64,000 nt of DNA, taken from contig LGEZ01000002.1 in the NCBI GenBank assembly GCA_001508005.1, positions 1 to 64,000 of the forward strand. Direction: 5' to 3'. The notes under the pieces were generated by a model. That model saw only the letters and a program-made list of their open reading frames with translations, was not told the origin of the DNA and searched no databases. Source of the DNA: Clostridia bacterium 41_269 (lineage in GTDB: Bacteria > Bacillota > DTU086). A program made the position numbers and the translations under genes. Of the stretch, positions 15,513 through 25,111 are shown piece by piece; position 1 is the stretch's first letter; each line of letters opens with the position of its first letter.

Positions 15513-16259
15513 ATGCTGCTTGAGGGGAAAATTGCCCTTGTTACAGGGGCTTCAAGGGGAATTGGACGAGCTGTTGCTTTAAAATTAGCTGAACATGGAG
15601 CTAAGGTTGGCATAAATTACTATAGCAGTGAAGATTCAGCAGAAGAAGTCAAAAAAGAAATTGAGAGTATGGGAGGAGAAGCTGTTCTTTTACGGGCTGA
15701 TGTTTCAAATTACAATGAAGTAGAAGAAATGATTAAATCGATAACAGATAAATTTGGAGGTCTTAATATTCTTGTTAATAATGCGGGTATTACCAAAGAT
15801 AGTCTGCTCCTTCGCATGAAAATTGAGGACTGGAACAAAGTTTTAGAAATAAATTTAACAGGGGTGTTCAACTGTACAAAAGCAGCGCTTAAACCGCTGC
15901 TTAAGTCGGATTATTCTACCATAGTTAATATAACATCAGTCATTGGACAGATTGGCAATATCGGTCAGAGTAGTTATGCATCAGCAAAAGCAGGTGTCAT
16001 TGGGTTTACTAAAGCAGTAGCCCGGGAATTGGCTGCTAAAAACATAAGGGTGAATGCTGTGGCACCAGGTTTTATTGAAACTGATATGACAGCTGGACTT
16101 CCTGATAAATTTAAGGACCAGTTTAAAGAGCAGATACCTTTAAAGAGATTTGGAAGTCCTGAAGAGGTAGCTGAAGTGGTATTGTTTTTATCATCTCCTC
16201 GAGCAAGCTACATAACAGGACAGATAATCAACGTAGATGGTGGTTTAGTAATGTTGTAA
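15513..16259 (+). CDS. fabG: 3-oxoacyl-ACP reductase FabG
   Basis: FabG reduces beta-ketoacyl-ACP with NADPH. It is a short-chain dehydrogenase with TGASRGIGRAVA (cofactor loop), NNAGIT, catalytic Ser in NITSVIG, and SSYASAKAG holding the YxxxK pair near residues 154-158. It ends with the family-typical YITGQIINVDGGLVML. Length is 248 residues. AAGGAG lies upstream of the ATG. Confidence 0.96.
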   Translation: MLLEGKIALVTGASRGIGRAVALKLAEHGAKVGINYYSSEDSAEEVKKEIESMGGEAVLLRADVSNYNEVEEMIKSITDKFGGLNILVNNAGITKDSLLLRMKIEDWNKVLEINLTGVFNCTKAALKPLLKSDYSTIVNITSVIGQIGNIGQSSYASAKAGVIGFTKAVARELAAKNIRVNAVAPGFIETDMTAGLPDKFKDQFKEQIPLKRFGSPEEVAEVVLFLSSPRASYITGQIINVDGGLVML

Positions 16260-16294
16260 AATGTGAAAAGATAGGTATTATACTTAAAAGGGTA

Positions 16295-16303
16295 TGTTAT
16301 AAA
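16295..16303 (+). promoter_or_regulatory. Possible extended -10 element ahead of acpP
   Basis: TGTTATAAA in the 71-bp gap before acpP could drive extra expression of the abundant carrier protein. No clear -35 box is present. Confidence 0.3.
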
Positions 16304-16330
16304 ATATAAGAAATGAGAGGGGGTGAAAAG

Positions 16331-16567
16331 GTGGCTGTATTTGAAACAATTAAGCGCATTGTGTCTGACCAACTGGGAGTGGAGGAAGAAGAAATAACCG
16401 AAGCAACATCCTTTGAGGATTTAAATGCTGACTCCTTAGATATTGTAGAATTGATCATGGCATTAGAAGAAGAATTTGATATTGAAATTCCCGATGAGGA
16501 TGCGGAGAAGCTGACTACAGTGGGAGCAGCAGTTGAATATGTTAAGGCTAAAATCGGGGAAGAATAG
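16331..16567 (+). CDS. acpP: Acyl carrier protein
   Basis: ACP carries growing acyl chains on a phosphopantetheine arm. The 78-residue acidic protein has the attachment site DSLD with S35. The GTG at 16331 gives the usual N-terminus [16 protein letters not shown] and has AGAGGGGGTG upstream. An ATG at 16313 is in frame but lies inside the purine-rich ribosome binding region. It is followed by a modest hairpin terminator before fabF. Confidence 0.96.
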   Translation: MAVFETIKRIVSDQLGVEEEEITEATSFEDLNADSLDIVELIMALEEEFDIEIPDEDAEKLTTVGAAVEYVKAKIGEE

Positions 16568-16618
16568 AAGTCATATTTTCCCTATCTACCTTCCCTTTAT
16601 TTCTGTATATTTTTAAAC

Positions 16619-16648
16619 ATCCCGTAGTACTTCCTACGGGATTTTCTT
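16619..16648 (+). terminator. Terminator or attenuator between acpP and fabF
   Basis: The 9-bp stem ATCCCGTAG/CTACGGGAT has a 6-nt loop and is followed by TTTCTT. The short imperfect T tract could allow partial read-through, giving more acpP than fabF transcript. Confidence 0.6.
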
Positions 16649-16683
16649 AATAGAAGCGGTATGCGGCGTAAGGGGGAAATTAT

Positions 16684-17943
16684 ATGAAGAAAAATAGGGT
16701 GGTCATAACTGGAATAGGAGTTATTTCTCCTGTGGGAACAGGGAAAGAGAAGTTTTGGGAAGCATTGATTGAAGGAAGAAGCGGTATATCAGAAATAACT
16801 CACTTTGATGTAAAGGATTACCCCACAAAAATTGCAGGAGAAGTAAAAGATTTCAACCCCTTTGATTATATCGACAAAAAAGATGTTAAAAGGATGGACC
16901 GCTTTGCTCAGTTTGCAGTGGCGGCTGGAAAAATGGCAGTGGAAGATGCAGGATTAAATCTTGAAAAACTTGATAAAGATAGGGTCGGGGTTATATTAGG
17001 TACAGGTATTGGTGGTACAGAAACCTTTGAACAGCAGCATGAAATACTGCTTAACAAAGGGCCAAACCGTGTGAGTCCTTTTTTCATACCTATGATGATT
17101 GGAAATATGGGAGCTGGACAAATTTCCATTCAGCTGGGCCTTAAAGGCCCAAATATTACTATTGTAAATGCCTGTGCTTCCGGTGCCAATGCAGTTGGAG
17201 AAGCATTTAAAGTTCTTCAGAGGGGAGATGCCGATGTCGTATTAAGCGGGGGATCAGAAGCTGCATTAACTCCCATGTCTCTTGCCGGCTTTTGTACTAT
17301 GAAAGCTATGACAACTTATAATGCTGAGCCCCAAAGAGCAAGCAGACCCTTTGATGCGAAAAGGGATGGTTTTGTGCTCAGTGAAGGGGCTGGTATAGTT
17401 GTTTTGGAGACCCTTGAGCATGCTGAAGCCAGAGGGGCAAGAATTTATGCAGAAGTAATTGGATACGGCTGTACAGCGGATGCGTATCATATTACTGCTC
17501 CTGCTCCTGATGGAGAAGGTGCAGTTAAGGCAATGCAAAGAGCCCTGGATGATGCAGGGATAGAACCAAAAGATGTAGATTACATTAATGCCCACGGTAC
17601 TTCAACCCAACTCAATGATAAGTATGAAACCTTGGCCATAAAAAGGGTATTTGGTGATCATGCATATTCATTGGCCGTAAGCTCAACTAAATCTATGATT
17701 GGACATTTGCTTGGAGCTGCGGGAGCAGTGGAAATTATAGTAACTGCCCTTACGGTTTTTGAAGGAATCATTACACCCACTATTAATTATGAAAATCCTG
17801 ATCCTGATTGTGATTTGGACTATGTTCCCAATAAAAGCCGGCGTGCAGTAGTTACTACCGCTTTATCCAACTCATTAGGATTTGGTGGACACAATGCAAC
17901 AGTTGTGGTGCGCAGATATGAAAATAATGGCGGTGATAAATGA
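16684..17943 (+). CDS. fabF: 3-oxoacyl-ACP synthase II (FabF)
   Basis: FabF elongates acyl-ACP by condensation with malonyl-ACP. The Cys-His-His set is visible: C164 in [10 protein letters not shown], His in [11 protein letters not shown] (near 304) and His in [13 protein letters not shown] (near 341). The length of 419 residues is slightly above the usual 410-415. GGGGGAAAT precedes the ATG. The stop overlaps the first ATG of rnc. Confidence 0.97.
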   Translation: MKKNRVVITGIGVISPVGTGKEKFWEALIEGRSGISEITHFDVKDYPTKIAGEVKDFNPFDYIDKKDVKRMDRFAQFAVAAGKMAVEDAGLNLEKLDKDRVGVILGTGIGGTETFEQQHEILLNKGPNRVSPFFIPMMIGNMGAGQISIQLGLKGPNITIVNACASGANAVGEAFKVLQRGDADVVLSGGSEAALTPMSLAGFCTMKAMTTYNAEPQRASRPFDAKRDGFVLSEGAGIVVLETLEHAEARGARIYAEVIGYGCTADAYHITAPAPDGEGAVKAMQRALDDAGIEPKDVDYINAHGTSTQLNDKYETLAIKRVFGDHAYSLAVSSTKSMIGHLLGAAGAVEIIVTALTVFEGIITPTINYENPDPDCDLDYVPNKSRRAVVTTALSNSLGFGGHNATVVVRRYENNGGDK

Positions 17944-18653
17944 TGAAATCCTCCAATAGATCATTGGAATCCCTGCAGCAGAAAATAGGAATTAAGTTTG
18001 ATAATATAAATACTCTGTTAACTGCGCTGACTCATCCCACATATGTATTTGAGAAGAGAAATGTTCGTGAGCACAACCAAAGGCTTGAATTTTTAGGTGA
18101 TGCTGTTTTAGGAATGATTGTGGCGGAATTTCTTTACAAGAATTATCCTAATAAATCTGAAGGAGATCTAACAAAATTGAGAGCCAGTTTGGTTTGTGAA
18201 AGTTCCCTTGCAAAAAACGCCCGTAGAATAGATTTAGGTGACTATTTATTTATGGGTAAAGGAGAAGATATTTCCGGAGGAAGACAGCGCCAATCCATAC
18301 TTGCAGATAGTTATGAGGCGTTGGTAGGAGCAATTTATCTGGACAGAGGGCTCGATGCCGCTCGCAGTTTTGTGGTTAGGGATTTAAAAACTCTCCTTAA
18401 TGAAGGTGTTGAGAGTACTTTTAAAGATTATAAAACCCTTCTTCAAGAACTTGTGCAAAAAAAATATAATGAAAATGTTTCTTATTCCATACTAGAAGAA
18501 AGCGGTCCTGACCATGATAAAAATTTTGTGGCGGGAGTATTTTTTAAAGGGAAGCTTTTAACAAAAGGCAGCGGAAAAAGTAAAAAGGAAGCGGAACAGG
18601 AAGCAGCTAAATATGCATATAGCATCTTAATGGATAAAGATAATGTGAATTAA
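17940..18653 (+). CDS. rnc: Ribonuclease III
   Basis: RNase III cuts double-stranded RNA, including rRNA precursors. The N-terminal nuclease domain has the signature [14 protein letters not shown] with the catalytic acidic residues (near 45-52) and a later [16 protein letters not shown]-terminal double-stranded RNA-binding domain covers about residues 160-232 ([12 protein letters not shown] to [10 protein letters not shown]). Length is 237 residues. Its ATG overlaps the fabF stop. The rnc-smc-ftsY order is a Firmicute hallmark. Confidence 0.96.
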   Translation: MMKSSNRSLESLQQKIGIKFDNINTLLTALTHPTYVFEKRNVREHNQRLEFLGDAVLGMIVAEFLYKNYPNKSEGDLTKLRASLVCESSLAKNARRIDLGDYLFMGKGEDISGGRQRQSILADSYEALVGAIYLDRGLDAARSFVVRDLKTLLNEGVESTFKDYKTLLQELVQKKYNENVSYSILEESGPDHDKNFVAGVFFKGKLLTKGSGKSKKEAEQEAAKYAYSILMDKDNVN

Positions 18654-18678
18654 CTGCTCTTGAAAAGGGCGGTTTTTT
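18653..18678 (+). terminator. Intrinsic terminator after rnc
   Basis: ACTGCTC pairs with GGGCGGT (7 bp with two G-U pairs) and is followed by seven T. It separates rnc from smc. Confidence 0.7.
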
Positions 18679-18744
18679 TATTTGTCTAAATTTTTAAGAA
18701 AAACATGTTAAAATAGACTAAAAATACCTAGGGCAGGTGTCCCA

Positions 18745-21700
18745 ATGCTAATTACAAGAATAGAAGTACAAGGATTTAAATCTTTTTTTGGTAAGGAAAC
18801 AATGGAAATAAGCCCCGGTATAAATGTTATAGTTGGGCCCAATGGCAGCGGCAAAAGCAATCTTATTGATGCTTTTAATTGGGTTTTAGGGGAACAGAGT
18901 ATTAAAGCCCTGAGAGGAGAACGATATGAAGATGTAATTTTTGCAGGATCAAGCAGTAGGAAACCCGTGGGTATGGCTCAGGTTTCCCTTTTTATAGATA
19001 ATTCCGACGGCTTTCTACCCTTGGATTATAGTGAAATAATGATTACTCGAAGACTTTACCGTTCAGGTGAAAGCCAGTTTTTTATAAATAAGGTTCCCTG
19101 CAGGCTTCGAGATATAAGGGAACTTTTTATGGGTACGGGCTCGGGAAAAAATGCTGTAACAGTTATTAATCAGGGGCAGGTGGACCAGGTATTAAATGCT
19201 AAACCCCATCAGAGAAGGGAGATTTTAGAAGAAGCATTGGGTATCTCTAAGCACCTTATTAAGCTTAGGGACACTAGGGAATATCTTGTAGAGATAAAAA
19301 ACAATATGGATCAGTTGGAGATTTTTTTTGAAAATATGGAAAAAAGCATGGTTTATCTTAAAAAAGAGGCTGAAAAAGCTTTTGAATATATGAAATTGAG
19401 GGGAAAATTGGAATATATTAATGCAGCTATTGCAGCCTGGGAAATAAAAAAATTGGTTAGGGAAATTTACAGCTGCAGCAGGGATATAGAGGCAATTAGC
19501 CTTTTTAAGGAAAAACTCACTCTCCAAAGGGATATATTTGAAAGGCTTTTATCCCATAGTGCAGCATACAAAAAGAGGATTACCTTGTTAAAGGAAAAAA
19601 TTACCGATAGGATCCATAATGTCAGATTGGATAAGGAAAAGCTTACTCTTCGAGTAGAAGATTTAGAAAGAATGTTGGAAGAGCTAAAAGGGAGATATTC
19701 AATAATTTCAAAAAATTTGGAGGCTTTAAACAGAGAGAAAAACACTATTACAGAAAAAATCTATGTTTGTGAAAAAGAAAAAATAAAAATCCAGGAAAAT
19801 ACAGCAGACATTCGGAAAAAACTTGAAAACTGCAGCAGTGAGGTTCAGCGGATTGATGAGGAAATTAATGGTCTTGAAAGCAAAATCACCAAGATACACA
19901 GCGGTATTTTAACTGTATTGGAAAGGGCTTCAAAAATAAAAAATGAATTGGTTTCCGAAGAAAAAGAGCATCAGAGTTTAAAAAATGAACGGCAGAGAAA
20001 TTTAGATAGAATAAATTATTTAGATAAAAAGATAGAAAATTTGCGGGGGAAAATAAATTCCCTTTCCCGTGCCATACAGGAATTAATATTAAAGAAAAAG
20101 CAGCTGAGGAGCTTCGAAGATAGATGTTTCCAAAAGCTTAAAAATCTTGAGCTGCAGATAAAGGAAATAAATGATGACCTTAAAAAAACTGAGGAGGAAC
20201 TTCAACATGTAAGTTCTAAGCGAAAAACTTTGGAGAGGATGGTAAATAATTATGAAGGATATAAAAAAGAAGTTGTTCAGCTGCTGAGGAGTAAAAAAAA
20301 TTTTTTAAAGGGCTTTTATGGTGTCGTGGGTGATCTAATTAAAGTCCCCACACCATATCGGGAGGCTTTGGAGGTATGTCTTGGTTCTAGGATTAATAAT
20401 GTGGTGGTGGAAAGTGCTGATGATGCCAAGAGAGCAATTGAATATCTGAGAGAAAAGTCTGGGGGAAGGATAACCTTTTTGCCTCTTGACACCATTGTAG
20501 GTTCAAAAATTTCTCCCAAAGTATTGGAAAAACTTCCTCACGAGGCCTTAATAGCTGCTGATATAGTGGAAGTAGAGGAAAATCTAAAACCTGCTGTTGA
20601 GTATTTATTAGGGAAAATATTGGTAGTAAATAATCTTGATGAAGCATTAAGTGTTGCGAAGGCAGTTAAATTTCGATATACCGTTGTTACAAAAAGTGGA
20701 GATATAATACATCCCGGCGGTGCCCTTACTGGGGGAAGTAGAAAAGTAACTGCACCGGGCATTCTTGGACGTAAGGAAGATCTTTATGGTCTCTTAGAGA
20801 AGGAAAAAATGCTTAGGGGGAAAAAAACAAAGCTGTCTGAAGAAAAAGAAAAACTGGAACATCAGTATAAAAATGAAAGGGAGAAGTATGAAGAGATAAC
20901 TTTAGAGCTGAAAAATATAAGCCTCCACTTAAAGGAAGAACAAATAACCATGGAGTATGTAAAAAATCAAATTAAAGATGCGGAAAGGGAAAAACTTATT
21001 TTGACTAAAGAAATTGAGCAGATAGGTGCAGAGATCAAACACTTAGAAGAAAAAATCCAATTTCTAAAAAATAAGCCGAAAAGAAAAGAAGCAACAGTCC
21101 TAAAGCTGAAGGAGAAAGCACAAAGCTATGAAGAAAAAGTCCTGCGGCTGAAAAAATTAAGGGATGAGCTAAATGGATTGTTGAATTCATACAAAAATTC
21201 CTTATCTGAGGCTGAGCAAAGAAAGTTAAGTTTGGAAAAGGAATTGGAATTTTTAAAAACCTATAAAAGACAAAAAGAAGAGGAATTTTATAGTAAAAAG
21301 GAAGAATTAAAAAATTTGAGCAGGCAGATAGAAGACTTAGAGAAAAATATTTTTAACCTTCAGTACGAAGTTAAACGCTACAAAGAAAAGGAAAAAATTT
21401 TATTGAATAGGTTGGATTCAGTTAATGGGAAATTAAAAATTTTATCCCAAAAGGAATCCAAGTACTGTGATGTTGTAAATAAAATAAACAAAAAATTGGA
21501 AAAATTAATGCTTATTGAGAGAAAATTGGAAAACAGAAGGTTATCTTTGGAGCTTACTTTTGAAAATTTAGATAAGAAACTTAGTAATGTTGATCATGCA
21601 GCATTGGAAAAATTTTTAAGGGGGATAACCGGGGTTAATAAGAAAACCTTTGAAGTGCAGCGGGAATTAAAAAATAAAATACTGCGTCTGGAACCGGTAA

Positions 21701-22293
21701 ATCTTTCAACAATGGAAGAGTATGATATGTATTTATCAGAAAGAAAAAAGATAAAATCGCAGTTGGATGATTTACAGAATGCTTATGAACATTTGAAATA
21801 CATTGAGAAAACGCTGACCAAAAAGATAGAAAAAATTTATATTGATTTTTTTGAAAGGATAAAGAAAAGATTCAATGAGGTTTATTGTGATTTATTTGAA
21901 GGTGGCTCAGCTGAACTAGCTATTACAGAAGATGGAGATAGTCCTTTAAATTCAGGAATAGAAATTACTGTCAGTCCTCCTGGGAAAAAAACAAAAAACC
22001 TATCCCTTTTATCAGGAGGGGAAAGGGCTTTAACAGCACTGGCATTTCTTTTTGCCATTTTAAAAGAAAGAAAAAGTCCTTTTTGTATTTTAGACGAAGT
22101 GGATACTTCCCTTGATGATGTTAATGTCCAGAGATTTGCGCGTTATTTGATAGAATGTTCTTCTTCTACTCAGTTTATTGTTGTTTCCCACAGGCAGGGA
22201 ACAATGGAAATAGCTGATACCCTTTACGGCGTAACAATGCCTGAACAGGGGATTTCAAAAATTATGTCCTTGAAGCTGCGCGATGCAGGATAA
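18745..22293 (+). CDS. smc: Chromosome segregation protein SMC
   Basis: SMC forms the condensin-like complex with ScpA and ScpB that organises and segregates chromosomes. The 1182-residue protein has the N-terminal Walker A GPNGSGKSN (about residues 32-40), two long coiled coils (about 170-500 and 680-1000), a hinge domain (about 505-670) and a C-terminal head with the ABC signature LSGGERALTALAFL and Walker B FCILDEVDTSLDD. Length and domain order are normal. A weak extended -10 element (TGTTAAAAT, 18706-18714) precedes it, and ftsY follows after 14 nt. scpA and scpB are not in the window. Confidence 0.97.
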   Translation: MLITRIEVQGFKSFFGKETMEISPGINVIVGPNGSGKSNLIDAFNWVLGEQSIKALRGERYEDVIFAGSSSRKPVGMAQVSLFIDNSDGFLPLDYSEIMITRRLYRSGESQFFINKVPCRLRDIRELFMGTGSGKNAVTVINQGQVDQVLNAKPHQRREILEEALGISKHLIKLRDTREYLVEIKNNMDQLEIFFENMEKSMVYLKKEAEKAFEYMKLRGKLEYINAAIAAWEIKKLVREIYSCSRDIEAISLFKEKLTLQRDIFERLLSHSAAYKKRITLLKEKITDRIHNVRLDKEKLTLRVEDLERMLEELKGRYSIISKNLEALNREKNTITEKIYVCEKEKIKIQENTADIRKKLENCSSEVQRIDEEINGLESKITKIHSGILTVLERASKIKNELVSEEKEHQSLKNERQRNLDRINYLDKKIENLRGKINSLSRAIQELILKKKQLRSFEDRCFQKLKNLELQIKEINDDLKKTEEELQHVSSKRKTLERMVNNYEGYKKEVVQLLRSKKNFLKGFYGVVGDLIKVPTPYREALEVCLGSRINNVVVESADDAKRAIEYLREKSGGRITFLPLDTIVGSKISPKVLEKLPHEALIAADIVEVEENLKPAVEYLLGKILVVNNLDEALSVAKAVKFRYTVVTKSGDIIHPGGALTGGSRKVTAPGILGRKEDLYGLLEKEKMLRGKKTKLSEEKEKLEHQYKNEREKYEEITLELKNISLHLKEEQITMEYVKNQIKDAEREKLILTKEIEQIGAEIKHLEEKIQFLKNKPKRKEATVLKLKEKAQSYEEKVLRLKKLRDELNGLLNSYKNSLSEAEQRKLSLEKELEFLKTYKRQKEEEFYSKKEELKNLSRQIEDLEKNIFNLQYEVKRYKEKEKILLNRLDSVNGKLKILSQKESKYCDVVNKINKKLEKLMLIERKLENRRLSLELTFENLDKKLSNVDHAALEKFLRGITGVNKKTFEVQRELKNKILRLEPVNLSTMEEYDMYLSERKKIKSQLDDLQNAYEHLKYIEKTLTKKIEKIYIDFFERIKKRFNEVYCDLFEGGSAELAITEDGDSPLNSGIEITVSPPGKKTKNLSLLSGGERALTALAFLFAILKERKSPFCILDEVDTSLDDVNVQRFARYLIECSSSTQFIVVSHRQGTMEIADTLYGVTMPEQGISKIMSLKLRDAG

Positions 22294-22307
22294 GAGGAGG
22301 GAGTATC

Positions 22308-23237
22308 ATGCCTGAAATTATTGGGAAGCTGAAAAATAGGCTTTCTAAAACAAGAGATGCATTATTTGGCGGCCTTAAGTCTTTGGTTGGGGGAAGAAAA
22401 TTAGATGAGGAATTATTTGAAGAAATTGAAGATGTATTAATACAGGGAGACTTGGGAATAAACACTGTGCTTGAATTAATGGAATTCGTAAGAAAAGAAG
22501 TTAAGGCCAAAGGTATTAATAACAGTGATGAGGTATTATCGCTCATTAAACAAAAAATAGAAGATATATTAAAGGAAAACTGTGAGCCCCTTAAGTTGAT
22601 ATCAGGGCAGCTGAATGTAATTATGGTTGTAGGAGTTAATGGTGTTGGTAAGACTACTTCCATTGCAAAACTGGCTAATAAATTTAAAAAAGACGGGAAA
22701 AGGGTTCTTTTGGGAGCTGCAGATACTTTTAGAGCAGCTGCCATTGAACAGCTGGAAGAGTGGGCGGGGCGCCTTGGTATCGAAGTGATAAAACAACAGG
22801 AGGGTTCAGACCCTGCAGCCGTAGCCTTTGATGCTCTTAAAGCTGCCCAATCCAGAAAGGCAGATGTTTTGATAATTGATACTGCTGGACGCCTGCAGAC
22901 TAAGAAAAATTTAATGGAGGAAATTAAAAAAATTAAAAGAGTTATCAGCAGAGAAATGTCCGGTGCTCCCCATGAGGTACTTTTGGTGCTGGATGCTACC
23001 ACAGGGCAAAATGCGATTTCTCAGGCTAAATTGTTTAACGAGGCTCTAGAACTTACAGGAATAATTCTTACGAAGCTTGATGGTACAGCCAAAGGTGGAA
23101 TTATTGTGCCCATTGTTAATGAACTGGGTATACCTGTCAAATTTATTGGAGTAGGAGAAGGCATTGAGGACCTTTATGAGTTTGATCCAGCTAAATTCAG
23201 TGAAGCACTTTTTGATGCAGAAGGGGGTATGAATTAA
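22308..23237 (+). CDS. ftsY: Signal recognition particle receptor FtsY
   Basis: FtsY is the membrane-associated GTPase receptor of the SRP. The N domain (about residues 1-95) is followed by the G domain with P-loop GVNGVGKTTSIAKLA, ADTFRAAAIEQL, DTAGRLQ and TKLDGTAKGG. Length is 309 residues, without the long acidic A domain of proteobacteria, as usual in Firmicutes. AGGAGGG precedes the ATG. Its stop overlaps the mtnP start (TAATGA-type), so mtnP is probably coupled to it. Confidence 0.97.
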   Translation: MPEIIGKLKNRLSKTRDALFGGLKSLVGGRKLDEELFEEIEDVLIQGDLGINTVLELMEFVRKEVKAKGINNSDEVLSLIKQKIEDILKENCEPLKLISGQLNVIMVVGVNGVGKTTSIAKLANKFKKDGKRVLLGAADTFRAAAIEQLEEWAGRLGIEVIKQQEGSDPAAVAFDALKAAQSRKADVLIIDTAGRLQTKKNLMEEIKKIKRVISREMSGAPHEVLLVLDATTGQNAISQAKLFNEALELTGIILTKLDGTAKGGIIVPIVNELGIPVKFIGVGEGIEDLYEFDPAKFSEALFDAEGGMN

Positions 23238-24037
23238 TGAATGCGGATATTGGAATCATTGGAGGTACAGGACTGTACAATGCTGATATGCTGGAAAATA
23301 TAAAGGAATACACGATTAACACAGTGTATGGTGATGCTGTGGTCCTAGTAGGCTGTTTTGCTGGAAAATCCATTGCATTTCTACCCAGACATGGAAAAAA
23401 GCATACGGTTCCACCGCACCTCATTAATTACAGAGCAAATATAACGGCTCTTCAGGAAATAGGAGTAAAGCATATAATTGCAACGGCCTCTGTTGGTTCT
23501 TTAAATATGAATATGAAGCCAGGGGATTTTGTTATTATTGATCAATTTATTGACTTTACAAAATTTCGACCCCTAACTTTTTACGATGGTGGGGAAAATG
23601 GGGTAGTTCATACTGATATGACGGAACCTTACTGCCCACGGCTTAGAAAAATCCTAATTGATCTTTCTGCAGATATTGATACTGATGTTCATCCTAAAGG
23701 AGTATATGTTTGTACGGAGGGTCCACGATTTGAAACCCCTGCGGAAATAAAAATGTTTCAGAAACTTGGAGGAGACGTAGTAGGAATGACAAATGTTCCT
23801 GAAGTGGTGCTGGCAAGGGAAAAGGGAATCTGCTATGCAGCTGTTGCTGTGGTTACCAATTACGCAGCGGGCATTTCTTCTGCACCTTTAACCCATGAAG
23901 AAGTTGTACAGGCTATGAACAGGAATCTGAATATAGTTAGGGATTTGATTTTTAAAGCTGCGGAAAAAATTTTTAACTCCCATTATAATGATAACAGCTG
24001 CGGATGCCGAAGCATCCCAGGTCCCGTATCCAATTAA
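23237..24037 (+). CDS. mtnP: 5'-methylthioadenosine phosphorylase
   Basis: The enzyme phosphorolyses methylthioadenosine, a by-product of polyamine and SAM radical chemistry, to adenine and methylthioribose 1-phosphate. It belongs to the PNP/MTAP family: IGIIGGTGLYN (residues 6-16), FLPRHGKKHTVPPHLINYRANI, TEGPRFETPAEI and GMTNVPEVVLAREKGICYA. Length is 266 residues with a Cys-rich tail. It opens a three-gene methylthioadenosine salvage set (mtnP, mtnA, mtaD). Some family members also accept inosine or adenosine, so exact specificity is inferred from context. Confidence 0.9.
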   Translation: MNADIGIIGGTGLYNADMLENIKEYTINTVYGDAVVLVGCFAGKSIAFLPRHGKKHTVPPHLINYRANITALQEIGVKHIIATASVGSLNMNMKPGDFVIIDQFIDFTKFRPLTFYDGGENGVVHTDMTEPYCPRLRKILIDLSADIDTDVHPKGVYVCTEGPRFETPAEIKMFQKLGGDVVGMTNVPEVVLAREKGICYAAVAVVTNYAAGISSAPLTHEEVVQAMNRNLNIVRDLIFKAAEKIFNSHYNDNSCGCRSIPGPVSN

Positions 24038-24058
24038 GAATTTTTGGAGGTATTAGTT

Positions 24059-25111
24059 ATGCAGTCAATTTTATGGAAAGATACCTATCTTGAATTAATT
24101 GACCAAACTAAACTTCCTAACAGCGTTGAATATGTTCAATGTCGAACATATAAAGATGTTGGCGAAGCCATAAAAACTATGAAAGTAAGAGGAGCACCAG
24201 CTATTGGTGCTGCTGCAGCTTTTGGAATTGTGTTGGGCAGTTATGAGGTGAAAGATGCTTCCCCAGAAAAAATAATAAACCATCTTAAAAAAGTAGGAGA
24301 TGAGCTTGTTTTTACCCGACCTACTGCCGTAAATCTTAAATGGGCTGTATCTAGAATGCTTGACAGAGCAGAAAAAGCTCTTTACTCGAAATCTGATATT
24401 ATAAAAGAGCTGGTCAATGAGGCAGTATCCATATACGAAGAAGACTTGAAGATTAATAAGGCCATTGGTAAGCATGGTGAGAAAGTTGTACCTGATGAAG
24501 CAGTAATTCTTACCCACTGCAATGCAGGCTCTTTAGCCACGGTGGGATACGGTACTGCTCTTGGAGTAATAAGGGCAGCAAAAGAAGCAGGCAAGAAAGT
24601 TTCGGTTGTTGCCTGTGAAGCCAGACCAAATTTTCAGGGTGCGAGATTGACCACATGGGAATTGCTGAGAGATGGATTTGATGTCAAACTTATTGTAGAT
24701 TCTGCTACTGGATACATTATGAAGAAAGGTTTAATTGATTTAGTTGTTGTGGGAGCAGACAGAATAGCCTCCAATGGTGATACAGCCAACAAAATTGGGA
24801 CTTATTCTTTGGCTGTTCTGGCGAAACATCATGGAATTCCTTTTTATGTAGCTGCTCCTTCTTCTACCTTTGATTTAGATTTAAAAGATGGTACGCAAAT
24901 TCCTGTAGAAGAAAGGGATCCCGAGGAAGTGCGGGTAATTGGTAGCACCCGTATTGCTCCGGAAGAGGTGGAAGTTATTAATTATGTTTTTGATATAACT
25001 CCGGGAAGTTTAATAACGGGAATTATTACAGAATATGGAATAATCGAAAGGGAAAAGGTCTGTGAGGCGGGAAGCTGGCTTAAAAAAATGAAATCGGAGG
25101 TAGAACAATGA
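24059..25111 (+). CDS. mtnA: Methylthioribose-1-phosphate isomerase
   Basis: MtnA converts methylthioribose 1-phosphate into methylthioribulose 1-phosphate. It is related to eIF2B subunits. Visible motifs are VRGAPAIGAAAAFG (near residue 50), the catalytic Cys in HCNAGSLATVGYGTALG (near 160) and the catalytic Asp in VGADRIASNGDTANKIGTY (near 240). The ATG at 24059 has GGAGG upstream; an in-frame TTG at 24044 overlaps that ribosome binding site region. Length is 350 residues. Together with mtnP it forms the start of a methionine salvage or MTA detoxification route. Confidence 0.94.
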   Translation: MQSILWKDTYLELIDQTKLPNSVEYVQCRTYKDVGEAIKTMKVRGAPAIGAAAAFGIVLGSYEVKDASPEKIINHLKKVGDELVFTRPTAVNLKWAVSRMLDRAEKALYSKSDIIKELVNEAVSIYEEDLKINKAIGKHGEKVVPDEAVILTHCNAGSLATVGYGTALGVIRAAKEAGKKVSVVACEARPNFQGARLTTWELLRDGFDVKLIVDSATGYIMKKGLIDLVVVGADRIASNGDTANKIGTYSLAVLAKHHGIPFYVAAPSSTFDLDLKDGTQIPVEERDPEEVRVIGSTRIAPEEVEVINYVFDITPGSLITGIITEYGIIEREKVCEAGSWLKKMKSEVEQ